Under the pieces are notes generated by a model that saw only the letters and a list, made by a program, of their open reading frames with translations, was not told where the DNA came from and made no database searches. Positions 1 through 8,129 of a DNA stretch of 50,710 bases are shown here, piece after piece. The stretch is from positions 1 through 50,710 of IMG/VR virus record IMGVR_UViG_3300042868_009269. The stretch is one strand, 5' to 3'. The DNA is from a virus. Position 1 is the stretch's first letter. Every line of letters starts with the position of its first letter. The translations under genes were made by a program, and so were the position numbers.

Positions 1-60
1 TAAGCCTTCTAGAAGTGCTTCCTTAGTTGCTGACCAGTTGCTTTCAAATAAATTTGCCAT
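1..60 (-). CDS. 23: Major capsid protein, N-terminal 20 residues only (partial, gp23-like)
   Basis: A minus-strand reading frame starts with ATG at 60-58 and runs off the left edge of the window; the visible residues are MANLFESNWSATKEALLEGL. It lies directly downstream of the scaffold gene gp22, where T4-like phages always carry the major capsid gene gp23. The start is supported by an AGGAG ribosome binding site about 10 bases upstream, overlapping the end of the gp22 gene. In T4, gp23 starts with a propeptide that the prohead protease gp21 removes, so these residues are probably part of that propeptide. Identity rests on gene order, because the visible part is too short for a family match on its own. 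Confidence 0.7.
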   Translation of the reverse strand, partial: MANLFESNWSATKEALLEGL

Positions 61-73
61 TTCTTAACTCCTA

Positions 74-1183
74 TTATCTCGAAAGTCCGGCTAGTTTGCG
101 GATTTGTTCTAATTCAACGACATCCGCGTTGTCATCGGCCTCTGTCTTAACAACAGATGCCTTATTACCAGTGTGCTCTTTAGTCACTGATTCTGTTAAT
201 GTCTTTTTAACTCTTGATGTTTCACCATCTAAAACGCTAGGAAGATACTTGTTAAAGGTTTCTTCTAGCTTTTCTGTTTTAACACTTTCGAGTAAATCAG
301 ACATAATTTCTTTCTTCTCTTTGCCTAGTGGACGCATTAACTCGTCAAGTTTCTCTTTACGAGCATACTTGTCTTGTGAAATGCGTAACTTGCTTTCTGT
401 TAGCTTAACTGTTTCCTCACGGGCAGCAATTTGCTCTACAGCTTCAGCAAGATCTTTTTTCACTTCAGCTAACTGTTTCTGGACCTTTTTGATTTCTTTT
501 GCTTCGTTTAAGTGGCTTACACCAAATTCACTTGCAAATGCTTCAAAAATTCTACGTCCAAAATCGTTCTCGCGAGCCGCGGTGATGTCATCACGGAATG
601 ACTTAACTTCTTCGCTGATAACCTTATTAATGGTTGTCTCGACTGTGTTAGCAGCCTTACGAATGAAATCTTTCTTCGCTTCAACAAGCTGACGCTTGCC
701 TTCACGAACCATTTTGACCTTCTGCTCAACAAGTGCTTTCTTGTCTTCGTGGAACTCTTTGAGTTCTTCTGCTAGCTGTTCTGTAACAAAATTATCTAAT
801 TTTGCTACATGTTCAGCTACACGACTACGGTCTGCACGTAGTTCCTTAACTTCCTTTGCAACGGTTGCTGTTACAAACTTGTCAAGTAGTTTAGCGTGTT
901 CACTTACGGCCTTGCGATACTTAACTCTTTCTGCTGCGAGTGCTTTCTTATCTTCAGCTAATTCTGCAATTTCAGCTTCAACTTTAGTTGTGATAAAGTT
1001 ATCAACAGCTTCTACGATTTGATTTTTATCATGCTCGTAACGCTGTGCAAACTCTTCACGAAGTTCTGCTGTTAATTCTTCTTTAGCTTCAGTAAGACGT
1101 GACTCCCAAGCTTCTTGAATGGTTGAACGAGCTTCTTCCGATAGCCCAGCACCTTCAAGTAGTTCATTAAATGTCACTGCCAT
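74..1183 (-). CDS. 22: Prohead core scaffold protein (gp22-like)
   Basis: 369 residues, almost entirely charged and helical, as expected of the T4 gp22 internal scaffold around which the prohead shell assembles and which the protease later destroys. It lies between the protease gene gp21 and the capsid gene gp23, the T4 order. Residues about 55-185 look like three to four copies of a roughly 40-residue coiled-coil repeat, recognisable by DNFIT, DKFVT and DNFVT followed by a charged helix containing DKKAL or a variant. Residues 225-300 form another K/E-rich coiled coil. The start ATG at 1183 begins MAVTFNELLEG and lies 13 bases after the gp21 stop codon. Identification is firm from order and composition; sequence similarity in this family is usually low. 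Confidence 0.85.
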   Translation of the reverse strand: MAVTFNELLEGAGLSEEARSTIQEAWESRLTEAKEELTAELREEFAQRYEHDKNQIVEAVDNFITTKVEAEIAELAEDKKALAAERVKYRKAVSEHAKLLDKFVTATVAKEVKELRADRSRVAEHVAKLDNFVTEQLAEELKEFHEDKKALVEQKVKMVREGKRQLVEAKKDFIRKAANTVETTINKVISEEVKSFRDDITAARENDFGRRIFEAFASEFGVSHLNEAKEIKKVQKQLAEVKKDLAEAVEQIAAREETVKLTESKLRISQDKYARKEKLDELMRPLGKEKKEIMSDLLESVKTEKLEETFNKYLPSVLDGETSRVKKTLTESVTKEHTGNKASVVKTEADDNADVVELEQIRKLAGLSR

Positions 1184-1196
1184 AGTAGTCTCCTAC

Positions 1197-1823
1197 TTAC
1201 CTTAGTTTAAGTTCTTGAATCAAGCCAGTGATAGCTTTCATCAAATGCTTTTCTGCACTTTTTTCGTGTGTTACTGCGGCTGCTGCTCTGTGAATAGCTT
1301 CGCCGCCTCTCATATTGAATAAACTTTCATAGATTGTCTTTGGATATGCATCTGGCGCACTGGGCTGGGCCACAATGTCTACAGTAATAATGTCGAAATC
1401 GCTTACGCGACCACTTTCGTTAACATTACCACTACCACGACTACTAACGCCCAGTTTTGCTCCTGCCTTTAATAAAGCTCTCGCAATATTTCCCATTGGT
1501 GTATCTATGATTTTTAATTTACCCATTCCGTTTGAACCGTCACAGTGCATATCAGTAATGATATGACTTACACGGTCTAGATTGATTTGAAGCTCTTCTG
1601 GGTGGTCTAATTCGCCCAACACAGTCTCACCTTTGCCTAATCTAGTTCTTACGCTTTCAACAGCACGCTGAATTTCACCTTTTGGATATACTCGACCATT
1701 TTGGTTTTGTACATCACCTTGGATGAATAATCCCTGCATAAACAGTTCTTTACCGTCTTCGCTTTCCATGAGCTTGATACCGCCCATTTCTGCGTTTATA
1801 AATTCGTAAAGTTTACGTGCCAT
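1197..1823 (-). CDS. 21: Prohead core protease (gp21-like)
   Basis: 208 residues, close to T4 gp21 (212). This serine protease is packaged in the prohead, where it removes the scaffold and trims the capsid protein before DNA packaging. The likely catalytic histidine is H74 in GELDHPE and the likely nucleophile is S127 or S128 in GVSSRGSG; both motifs are typical of the phage prohead protease fold shared with herpesvirus assemblins. The N-terminal half carries the usual QNGRVYP motif. It is encoded 18 bases downstream of the acidic core protein and 13 bases upstream of gp22, so translation is probably coupled across the block. Confidence 0.93.
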   Translation of the reverse strand: MARKLYEFINAEMGGIKLMESEDGKELFMQGLFIQGDVQNQNGRVYPKGEIQRAVESVRTRLGKGETVLGELDHPEELQINLDRVSHIITDMHCDGSNGMGKLKIIDTPMGNIARALLKAGAKLGVSSRGSGNVNESGRVSDFDIITVDIVAQPSAPDAYPKTIYESLFNMRGGEAIHRAAAAVTHEKSAEKHLMKAITGLIQELKLR

Positions 1824-1841
1824 TTTCCGCTACTCCTACAA

Positions 1842-2621
1842 TTATGCCTTAGGTGCATTTACCTTGGCTGGCTTAATGCCGATGTTGCTTGTAGGTGTGT
1901 GGTCTTTTGCTTTGTTAGCGCCTGCATTTCCTGCGCCGCCATCTTTAGCTTTTACTGGGGCACCGGTTTCCCAACCTGCCTTGTGTTTGGCTACTGGTGA
2001 TGTGCTGTTTGAAGCATCAGCAATTGGTGCCTTTGGGGCAGCAACTTTATTGCTTAAATTTGTAGCTTCTTCAACAACTTCACTGTCTTCGTCAGCGTCT
2101 TCGTCGAGATCGTACTCTACTGAGTCCATCATCTCGTCTTCATCGCCCATAACGTCGTCGCCAGCTTCTAGATCAGCCATGTCAGCGTCGTCCATGCCCA
2201 TATCAGCATCGTCTTCGCCTGACATTAGCTTTTCGAATTCTGCACGTAGGTCTTCTAGCTCTGCTTCTAGGTCGTCAACCTTATCTTCTAGGTCTTCGTC
2301 GCCTTCGCCTTCTTCTTCGCCTTCTTCGCCTTCTTCGCCTTCTTCTTCGTTAAAGCCGGCTTCATCTGACGTAATTTCATTTTCGTCAGCAAGGATATCA
2401 TTTTCAAAGTCATTGCTCTGATCAATAGTTTCTTCAACAGCTTCTTCATCTTCGCTGTCTACTGTTTCCTCAACTTCCTCTTCGGCTTCGTCAAGCACAC
2501 GCTCATATTCAGTGCGAGCCTTAGAAACTACATATTCATGTAGCATTTCTTCAGCCTTTGCGTTGTCTTCAGCTAAAAGGAGTTCGAGAATCTGTTCTAG
2601 TTTAGTACGTGATTCTGACAT
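1842..2621 (-). CDS. Acidic prohead core protein (gp67/gp68 position)
   Basis: 259 residues from the ATG at 2621. A longer frame with a TTG start at 2633 exists, but the GGAGG ribosome binding site at about 2627-2631 favours the ATG. The N-terminus (MSESRTKLEQILELLL, then a helix with AEEMLHEYVV) resembles the internal core protein found before gp21 in aquatic T4-like phages. The middle (about residues 50-185) is extremely acidic, with runs of Glu and Asp, and the last 70 residues are rich in Ala, Lys, Pro and Gly. T4 carries the small core proteins gp67 and gp68 at this position; this one is larger. It is likely an internal scaffold or core component degraded by gp21. Exact equivalence to gp67 or gp68 cannot be stated. 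Confidence 0.75.
   Translation of the reverse strand: MSESRTKLEQILELLLAEDNAKAEEMLHEYVVSKARTEYERVLDEAEEEVEETVDSEDEEAVEETIDQSNDFENDILADENEITSDEAGFNEEEGEEGEEGEEEGEGDEDLEDKVDDLEAELEDLRAEFEKLMSGEDDADMGMDDADMADLEAGDDVMGDEDEMMDSVEYDLDEDADEDSEVVEEATNLSNKVAAPKAPIADASNSTSPVAKHKAGWETGAPVKAKDGGAGNAGANKAKDHTPTSNIGIKPAKVNAPKA
2302..2349. repeat. Short tandem repeat encoding the Glu-rich run of the core protein
   Basis: Imperfect tandem copies of a 9-base unit (CCTTCTTCG on the plus strand) encode alternating Glu-Glu-Gly on the minus strand. Such slippage-prone tracts can change copy number in frame, so the length of the acidic region may vary between related phages. Confidence 0.7.
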
Positions 2622-2806
2622 TGTGGCCTCCAATATATTGATTTACGAACAGAAACGGCAACAGCCATATCTGTCTACATTAATACTTAGTGTTAAGTGG
2701 AGTTTTATGTATGATTATGATGTGATTTTGACTCTTTTTGTGTCAAAATGTATTTGATCCGGATATTTAGTAGCACAATGAATAATATTTTGTACTGTTT
2801 TAAGTA
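2622..2806. other. Untranslated gap in the head gene block, with one hairpin
   Basis: A 185-base gap between the 66-aa gene and the acidic core protein gene, in a block that is otherwise nearly gapless. It holds a perfect 8-bp inverted repeat, ATTTTGAC/GTCAAAAT (2725-2732 and 2742-2749, 9-base loop). On the minus strand there is a weak late-promoter-like ACTAAATA at 2771-2764, two mismatches from the GATAAATA seen elsewhere. It may be the leader of a separate transcript for the core, protease, scaffold and capsid genes, which are needed in larger amount than the portal. Confidence 0.45.
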
Positions 2807-3007
2807 TTAAATTCCGGCTTCTTGTGCAGGTGCAGCGTACATTACTCGCACAAACTTATTGTGTTCAATTTCTTCGGCACGCTTGATTTCGCGAACTTTT
2901 CGTAGTTTGTTAAGCTGCTCAAGGGTAAGCTTTGGTTTACGAGTATCGCCTTTGTTTCGACGCTGCCATGAGTCATTCTCAGGGCTATAAAATTCATTCA
3001 AACGCAT
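2807..3007 (-). CDS. Small basic head protein after the portal gene (unknown; gp67 position)
   Basis: 66 residues, rich in Lys, Arg and Glu, with a helical middle (LTLEQLNKLRKVREIKRAEE). Its ATG overlaps the gp20 stop codon by one base (TAATG), which indicates translational coupling to the portal gene. T4 carries the small prohead core gene 67 at this place, so a core role is likely from position. The sequence alone does not prove it, because gp67 of T4 is acidic at its C-terminus and this protein is basic. Confidence 0.65.
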   Translation of the reverse strand: MRLNEFYSPENDSWQRRNKGDTRKPKLTLEQLNKLRKVREIKRAEEIEHNKFVRVMYAAPAQEAGI

Positions 3008-4728
3008 TATACATTACCCCCTGGTGGTGTAACTGGGCCGCCCGGTGGCGAAACAGGGCCAGCGCCAAGATCTTCTGCTCCTGGTTCTAGCGGCTCAATA
3101 TTATCTAAGCTTGGTTCCATAGCTGTATTTACCGCCGCATCAGTTGCTGCTCGTATTCCGATATTTTTAAGACCAATCATTTGATCAGTGTCAACAAACT
3201 TTTCGTATCCATTTTCAGCACGCCATAGTGCTTCGTTTTGTTTCATTTCATCTTCAGTTAAACCTAGATACTTCTTAAGTTTAAACTGATTTGAAAGATG
3301 TGGAATACTTTGTACCTGGCTGTAAAGTGTAGCTCGTTCTGCATCTATTTGTAGTTCTCTATAGCTGCTGAAGTTCATCGGAGGAGTAAATCTAATTTTA
3401 AACTCGCTCGGATCTATTTCTATTCCTCTGTGTTTGAGGAACATCTTAAATTCAAAATCTAAATCTTCTTCTACCTGCTTTTGTAAACGCTCTACATAAC
3501 GAGCAAAACGATATTCTTGAATGTATGCAATGCCTACTTTACCGTCGTTGTACATAGCACTACCATCTTCAGGACCCGATGGCAAATAACTGCTAGGAAT
3601 TCGTAAACCTCGAAGTAGCTTGTTGTTAAAATATCTTAAGTCATCAATTTGACCTAGATTTTCGCCACCTGGTAATGTGTCAACTTTACTGCCTCTGCCA
3701 TCTGCGGTTTGAGCAAAGAAGTAATCTTCCAACATGCTCATTGGATTATATGCAGCATCAGTTACACCGCTGCCGTTTGCACCCTTGTTGGGTACACGCT
3801 TTTGCTGTACTTCGTACTTTACCTGTTCTAGGTACTGGCGTGCTTTATGCGGAGGCATGTTACCTACGTCAATAAAGAACACACGACGTTCTGGCGCACG
3901 GTGAACACGATAGATAATAATACTATCTTCTAGCAGTTCTTTTTGTTTGAATACTTTAAAGATTGGCTCTAGGATACTTACACCAAATGGCCAAGCTGTG
4001 TCCATACCTTCTGTTAAGCTGATATGCACAACATGTCTTGCATCCACAGGTGAACCTTGATCGCTACCACTAATAGCACCTGTTAAGTAATTGCTGGTAG
4101 TGGTTGCTACAGGACTCATTACACCTGTTAGACCTTGACCACTGCCATAGGGTCTAGCATGTAATGACGCTGTATCAGTTGCAGTTAGTTCTTGTAAATT
4201 TTGTTCTAGATTTTTGATGAAGTACGTTTCAATCTTTTTGCCTTCACTTTCATTGACAATTACTTTTTCAATGTTAGCAGGGTCAACCCAGTATAGTTCA
4301 TATGTTTCTGGATCGCGAATAAAGAATTGATCGCCGTACTTAATGCTGTTACGAAGAATACGAAATGCACGTTTGTGGAGTTGGTTTACACTACACCATT
4401 GTGTAAGTGTCTTTAACAATATCTTTTGTTCAGTATCGCTGGGTATACCATTATAATCAAGCATCATAGGTAGACCAGTACTCTCATCTTCTTGAGTACC
4501 AAACTCAGCAATTGTGTCTAGAGCAGCGTTAATTTCCAAGTCCTGATCCATTTGATCGTACTGGATATAACGCATAAGGCGATTAGGTGAGCCAGCATAC
4601 ACTTCTGGTAGCCAACTGCTGTATCTGCTTGTAGTACTCATCCCGTAATGGCCGCCGCCTGTTTTAGGCTGTACATTAAGTGGTAAACCACTGTTGTCAA
4701 CGGGGGTAAAGTGTTTTCTCCAGCTCAT
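3007..4728 (-). CDS. 20: Portal vertex protein (gp20-like)
   Basis: 573 residues, slightly longer than T4 gp20 (524). The portal is the dodecameric ring at one head vertex through which DNA is packaged and ejected, and it nucleates prohead assembly. The N-terminal part (SSWLPEVYAGSPNRLMRY, then DLEINAALDTIAEFGTQ), the central RVHRAPERRVFFIDVGNMPP and GSKVDTLPGGENLGQIDD, and the conserved SYLPSGPEDGSAMYNDGK segment are hallmark gp20 stretches widely used as a marker for aquatic T4-like phages. The C-terminal 40 residues are rich in Pro and Gly and more variable. A late-type GATAAATA lies 28 bases upstream of the ATG, and an AAGAGAG ribosome binding site precedes it. Confidence 0.96.
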   Translation of the reverse strand: MSWRKHFTPVDNSGLPLNVQPKTGGGHYGMSTTSRYSSWLPEVYAGSPNRLMRYIQYDQMDQDLEINAALDTIAEFGTQEDESTGLPMMLDYNGIPSDTEQKILLKTLTQWCSVNQLHKRAFRILRNSIKYGDQFFIRDPETYELYWVDPANIEKVIVNESEGKKIETYFIKNLEQNLQELTATDTASLHARPYGSGQGLTGVMSPVATTTSNYLTGAISGSDQGSPVDARHVVHISLTEGMDTAWPFGVSILEPIFKVFKQKELLEDSIIIYRVHRAPERRVFFIDVGNMPPHKARQYLEQVKYEVQQKRVPNKGANGSGVTDAAYNPMSMLEDYFFAQTADGRGSKVDTLPGGENLGQIDDLRYFNNKLLRGLRIPSSYLPSGPEDGSAMYNDGKVGIAYIQEYRFARYVERLQKQVEEDLDFEFKMFLKHRGIEIDPSEFKIRFTPPMNFSSYRELQIDAERATLYSQVQSIPHLSNQFKLKKYLGLTEDEMKQNEALWRAENGYEKFVDTDQMIGLKNIGIRAATDAAVNTAMEPSLDNIEPLEPGAEDLGAGPVSPPGGPVTPPGGNV

Positions 4729-4755
4729 AATGCTCTCTTGTTAAGTAACTTAGAC

Positions 4756-4763
4756 TATTTATC
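4756..4763 (-). promoter_or_regulatory. Late promoter octamer GATAAATA for gp20
   Basis: On the minus strand this reads GATAAATA, one base from the T4 late promoter TATAAATA. In T4 the octamer covers about -13 to -6, so transcription would begin near 4750 and give a leader of about 22 bases before the gp20 ATG at 4728. Confidence 0.65.
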
Positions 4764-4824
4764 TATTACTTATAAGATGTCATGTGCTAAAAGTTTTATT
4801 TTGATTTAGCCTTCGATTGCAGCG

Positions 4825-7800
4825 TTATTCCTCAGCAATCTTAAGACCACGTAATTGTATCAGAGATATAAATGGATTTATGGTGTCACGAAAATGATTA
4901 TTCAACCGAGTTAATTCCGATTCTATATCGCGCATTTTTTCGTATGGGTTGTTATATTGCATAGTATTAGCTGCTGTGTTTACTTGATCAGCAGGTGATT
5001 GTTGTCCTGTTGCTGATGTTCTAGCAGGTTGTTCAGGTACAGCAGCGTATCCTGCCATACCTGCATTGAATGCCATAGTAGCTTGTGCAGCTTTTAATAA
5101 CTTTTCAGAATCAACTTTGTCAGCAAAATTGTTTAATACTTTAATGATATTTTCTGTGTCGTCTTGCTTACCAGTAAAGGCATCGAACGCTCTTGTAAAA
5201 AAGTTACTAGATGTTAAACTTGCAAAATCTCGTAATGCTGTTGTTAATGCACTAAATGTTGTTGATAATTTGTCAATTTTATCAATTGGCATAGAAGTAA
5301 TTTTTTCTGCCAATTCTCCTAGATATTGAGTAGTTATAGGAAGTTTTAAACCTTCAACATTTAATCCTGTAATAATAGTAAGCAGTTGTCGGAAACGATT
5401 ATTAACATTATCAACAAACGCTACTCTGATGCCTTGAATTGTAGTAAACATTGCTTGTAAAGCAGGATTAAATGTTGCTAACCCCCTTGATATGTTAGCA
5501 ACTGAAGTCTTATTAAACTCTGTTAACGCAGCCGAAACTGCTCTAATATGTTCAGGATCCATAGCCATTGCAGCTAGACCTTCTTGTTGTAATAGTTGTT
5601 CTTTAGTTGCAGCAGCTACTTCAGTACCGCCTGCTTCAGCTTCATCATCATCAAAGAAACCGCCAATCCAGTTTCCTGCCATATTACCTAAACTAGCACC
5701 AATGGCTACGCCAACAGGGCCGCCTAACAATCCGACTGCGCCGCCAACAACACCGCCAACAACACCGCCAATATCTTCACCTTTCATTTCTTCGCCGGTT
5801 AAATATGCCTTGCCTACATCATATGCATCTTTACCTACCATTGCGGCGGCGCCGATACCGCCGGCTGCGGTAAGCGCTCTGCCTGCTAGTCCTGAGCCTG
5901 GAATTGCTTTTAATGCACGGCCACCGGACTCTAATATGCCGCCACCGCCGCGCCTGCTTAACCCATAAGCACCTGTTGCTGCGGCTAATAAACCGCCACC
6001 TGTTGCAGCGCCGGCTGCGGTTGTTGCAGCAGTTGCGGCAGGAGCCGCTATCGCAGGTAAAGCTGAACCTGTCATTACCCATCTAAGTAAACTGGTAACG
6101 CCTGCTGCTAGTGCAGACTTTGCTGCGGATGCTGCAAAAAGTAAACCAATTCCCATTGCTAGTGCATCAATTACTGCCGGAGAGGAAAACAGTGCTGATG
6201 CTGCTGCTTTAGCAGTTTCTGTTAACACATGTATGATACCAGGTAATGCTTTTGCAAATAGTTTCTTTGCAGCATTTGCTAGTTTTTCACCAAATGTATC
6301 GCCTTTGAGATCGTCTATAAATTCAGAAATATCTGTTAAAAATTTATCAATATTAACAACAAGCATGTCAATAAATTGTCCTACACTGTCGCCTGCTCGG
6401 TTAATGTTAGGAAAGAATTTTCTCATAAAGGAATCAGCTATTTTTGTAAGACCATCATACAAAGTTTCTGTGACTGATTTTTGCCTTAACGCGGCAATTC
6501 TTTGAGCTTTTTCCTCATTGCTTAAATTTTTATCAGCATTTATAGCCGCTTCTCGTTGCTTGTTATGTTCTTTTAAATCGTTACCCGACAATGCAAATTC
6601 ATCAAGCATTTTGGTTAACGGTTCAGCAAACTGGCCCAGTACATTATTTCTAACTGTGGTAAACGCACCCGAAAGTCTATTCAATTGATTTTGAAAGTTT
6701 ACTCCAGCTGTAACCATTGCGTCATTTGCTACTGCGACTGTCTTAAATGCTTTTTCTTGATCTGCTGCACTTTTTGCTGCGGCAGTTCTTGCACTAATAA
6801 CCATCGCAGCAGCAGCATTACCTGACTGGGCTTCATATTGCAATGCTCGAACTGTTGCATCGTCAATAGCAAGAAGACTTCGATTAATTCTTCTTATTGA
6901 TCCTTCACCATCGAGCTGACCTTTCTGAATTTCTTGGCCTATTGCCAAAGTATCATTATATAAATTGCCAACTAGTGGGCCGAGACTTGCAATAGAGTCA
7001 AGGAAAGGATCCATGATAGGTATCGGGGCGGCGGCTGCATTTAACAATCCTTTTGTTAGTGACTCATATGAGCCGGGTATTGCTGCTGCTGCACCTATCA
7101 TAAGATTTAGTTCAGCATTTAATCGCTCACCCTTTGCTCCGGAAAAACGCATCATAAGTGCATCAATGTTAGCATTATCTTGGAAAAAGTCTTTTTTGGA
7201 ATCGTTAATATCTTTCATTGAACGACCCATTACACTAGAAAATCTCTGTGTTTGTTTTATTGATTCTTCAACCGTTTGCCTATTCATTGCAGTTAGCTGA
7301 AAATCTTGAGCCAACCCACGCTGTCTAATACTCACTTCTTCGGCAGCAAATTCTGCTGCTTCGTCTAGTGTCAATCCTAAGCTAGCTGCAAATGAACCAG
7401 CATTAGCTATCCCCGAAATAAACTTTGCAAAATTAGCTTTACCCAACATTGCACTAGCTTGCCCAAAACTAGTAAGTAAGCTAGCAGCTTCACCTGCACT
7501 CATACCTAAACGAGTTAATTCAGCAACTGCATCTTGTGCTTCTGTGCCGCTAGCGCCTGCGCCACCTAAACCGCTTTGAGCAAGGCTTCTAAAAGCTTCG
7601 CTGGTATCCATAAATGTTTTGTACATTAATCCAGCACCGGCTGCTAGTCCAACAGTTGCAGTTTTAATAGCAGCAGTTAGAATATTGCCACCTGAAACAA
7701 ATGTATCTCGCATGTCTTTACCTACACGATCAGCAAAATTTTCTCTAAATGATTTTAATGCTTTTACTTGCTTGTCAGAGGTAACATTAAGAACCCGTTC

Positions 7801-8031
7801 AAGTTCTTCGGTTTGTTTTTCAGATGCTGACTTTCCGGCTTTAGCAGCTTCGTTAGTCGCTGTTAGAAGTTTTTCATATGCTTCTGCTTGTTTTGGATTC
7901 ATTTTACCCAAAGCTTGTACACTTTTTATAAGTTTTTCTTGAGTAGAATCTAAAGCAAATCCAGGCAGCACTAGTCTACTAGAGTTACCGTCGCTGTCTA
8001 CGATTTCTACAGTGTATTTGTCAGTGGCCAT
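4825..8031 (-). CDS. Probable tail tape measure protein
   Basis: 1,068 residues, begun by ATG at 8031. Long, mostly helical and Ala-rich, with a large central hydrophobic Gly/Ala region (about residues 600-790, including GGVVGGVVGGAVGLLGGPVG), the usual make-up of tape measure proteins that fill the tail tube and set its length. It lies beside the gp26-like gene pair at 8130, in keeping with the usual link between tail assembly chaperones and the tape measure, although here the two are divergent. T4's own tail-length protein gp29 has 590 residues, so this one predicts a longer tail if it acts the same way. No enzymatic motif was seen. Identification is by composition, length and position rather than by a diagnostic motif. 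Confidence 0.75.
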   Translation of the reverse strand: MATDKYTVEIVDSDGNSSRLVLPGFALDSTQEKLIKSVQALGKMNPKQAEAYEKLLTATNEAAKAGKSASEKQTEELERVLNVTSDKQVKALKSFRENFADRVGKDMRDTFVSGGNILTAAIKTATVGLAAGAGLMYKTFMDTSEAFRSLAQSGLGGAGASGTEAQDAVAELTRLGMSAGEAASLLTSFGQASAMLGKANFAKFISGIANAGSFAASLGLTLDEAAEFAAEEVSIRQRGLAQDFQLTAMNRQTVEESIKQTQRFSSVMGRSMKDINDSKKDFFQDNANIDALMMRFSGAKGERLNAELNLMIGAAAAIPGSYESLTKGLLNAAAAPIPIMDPFLDSIASLGPLVGNLYNDTLAIGQEIQKGQLDGEGSIRRINRSLLAIDDATVRALQYEAQSGNAAAAMVISARTAAAKSAADQEKAFKTVAVANDAMVTAGVNFQNQLNRLSGAFTTVRNNVLGQFAEPLTKMLDEFALSGNDLKEHNKQREAAINADKNLSNEEKAQRIAALRQKSVTETLYDGLTKIADSFMRKFFPNINRAGDSVGQFIDMLVVNIDKFLTDISEFIDDLKGDTFGEKLANAAKKLFAKALPGIIHVLTETAKAAASALFSSPAVIDALAMGIGLLFAASAAKSALAAGVTSLLRWVMTGSALPAIAAPAATAATTAAGAATGGGLLAAATGAYGLSRRGGGGILESGGRALKAIPGSGLAGRALTAAGGIGAAAMVGKDAYDVGKAYLTGEEMKGEDIGGVVGGVVGGAVGLLGGPVGVAIGASLGNMAGNWIGGFFDDDEAEAGGTEVAAATKEQLLQQEGLAAMAMDPEHIRAVSAALTEFNKTSVANISRGLATFNPALQAMFTTIQGIRVAFVDNVNNRFRQLLTIITGLNVEGLKLPITTQYLGELAEKITSMPIDKIDKLSTTFSALTTALRDFASLTSSNFFTRAFDAFTGKQDDTENIIKVLNNFADKVDSEKLLKAAQATMAFNAGMAGYAAVPEQPARTSATGQQSPADQVNTAANTMQYNNPYEKMRDIESELTRLNNHFRDTINPFISLIQLRGLKIAEE

Positions 8032-8063
8032 TCAGAAAATCCATTATATACAGTTTTTATGAT

Positions 8064-8071
8064 GATAAATA
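8064..8071 (+). promoter_or_regulatory. Late promoter octamer GATAAATA for the gp26-like gene
   Basis: GATAAATA lies 58 bases before the ATG at 8130. By analogy with T4, transcription would start near 8077. It faces a similar minus-strand element at 8098-8105. Confidence 0.65.
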
Positions 8072-8097
8072 TGTGGAGCGGATATGTATCATACATA

Positions 8098-8105
8098 TAT
8101 TTATC
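8098..8105 (-). promoter_or_regulatory. Late promoter octamer GATAAATA for the tape measure gene
   Basis: TATTTATC on the plus strand, hence GATAAATA on the minus strand, 66 bases upstream of the tape measure ATG. The predicted start near 8092 lies beyond the opposing plus-strand start near 8077, so the two transcripts would overlap at their 5' ends. Confidence 0.6.
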
Positions 8106-8129
8106 TACTTAATTAACAGGAGTTTTAAT

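Noticed and set aside
1864-2421. 185-codon plus-strand frame opposite the acidic core protein
   Set aside because: Its long Ser runs are the mirror of Glu/Asp codons on the true strand; no start signal.
2764-2771. Minus-strand ACTAAATA as a firm late promoter
   Set aside because: Two mismatches from the octamer used elsewhere; kept only as a possibility in the description of the 2622-2806 gap.
5492-5968. 158-codon plus-strand frame inside the tape measure gene
   Set aside because: It is the antisense of a Gly/Ala-rich coding region, which commonly leaves long open frames rich in Pro and Ser; no ribosome binding site.
8043-8048. Minus-strand TATAAT just before the tape measure start
   Set aside because: No -35 box at 15-19 bases, and the transcript would begin only a few bases before the ATG; the late octamer at 8098-8105 explains expression better.
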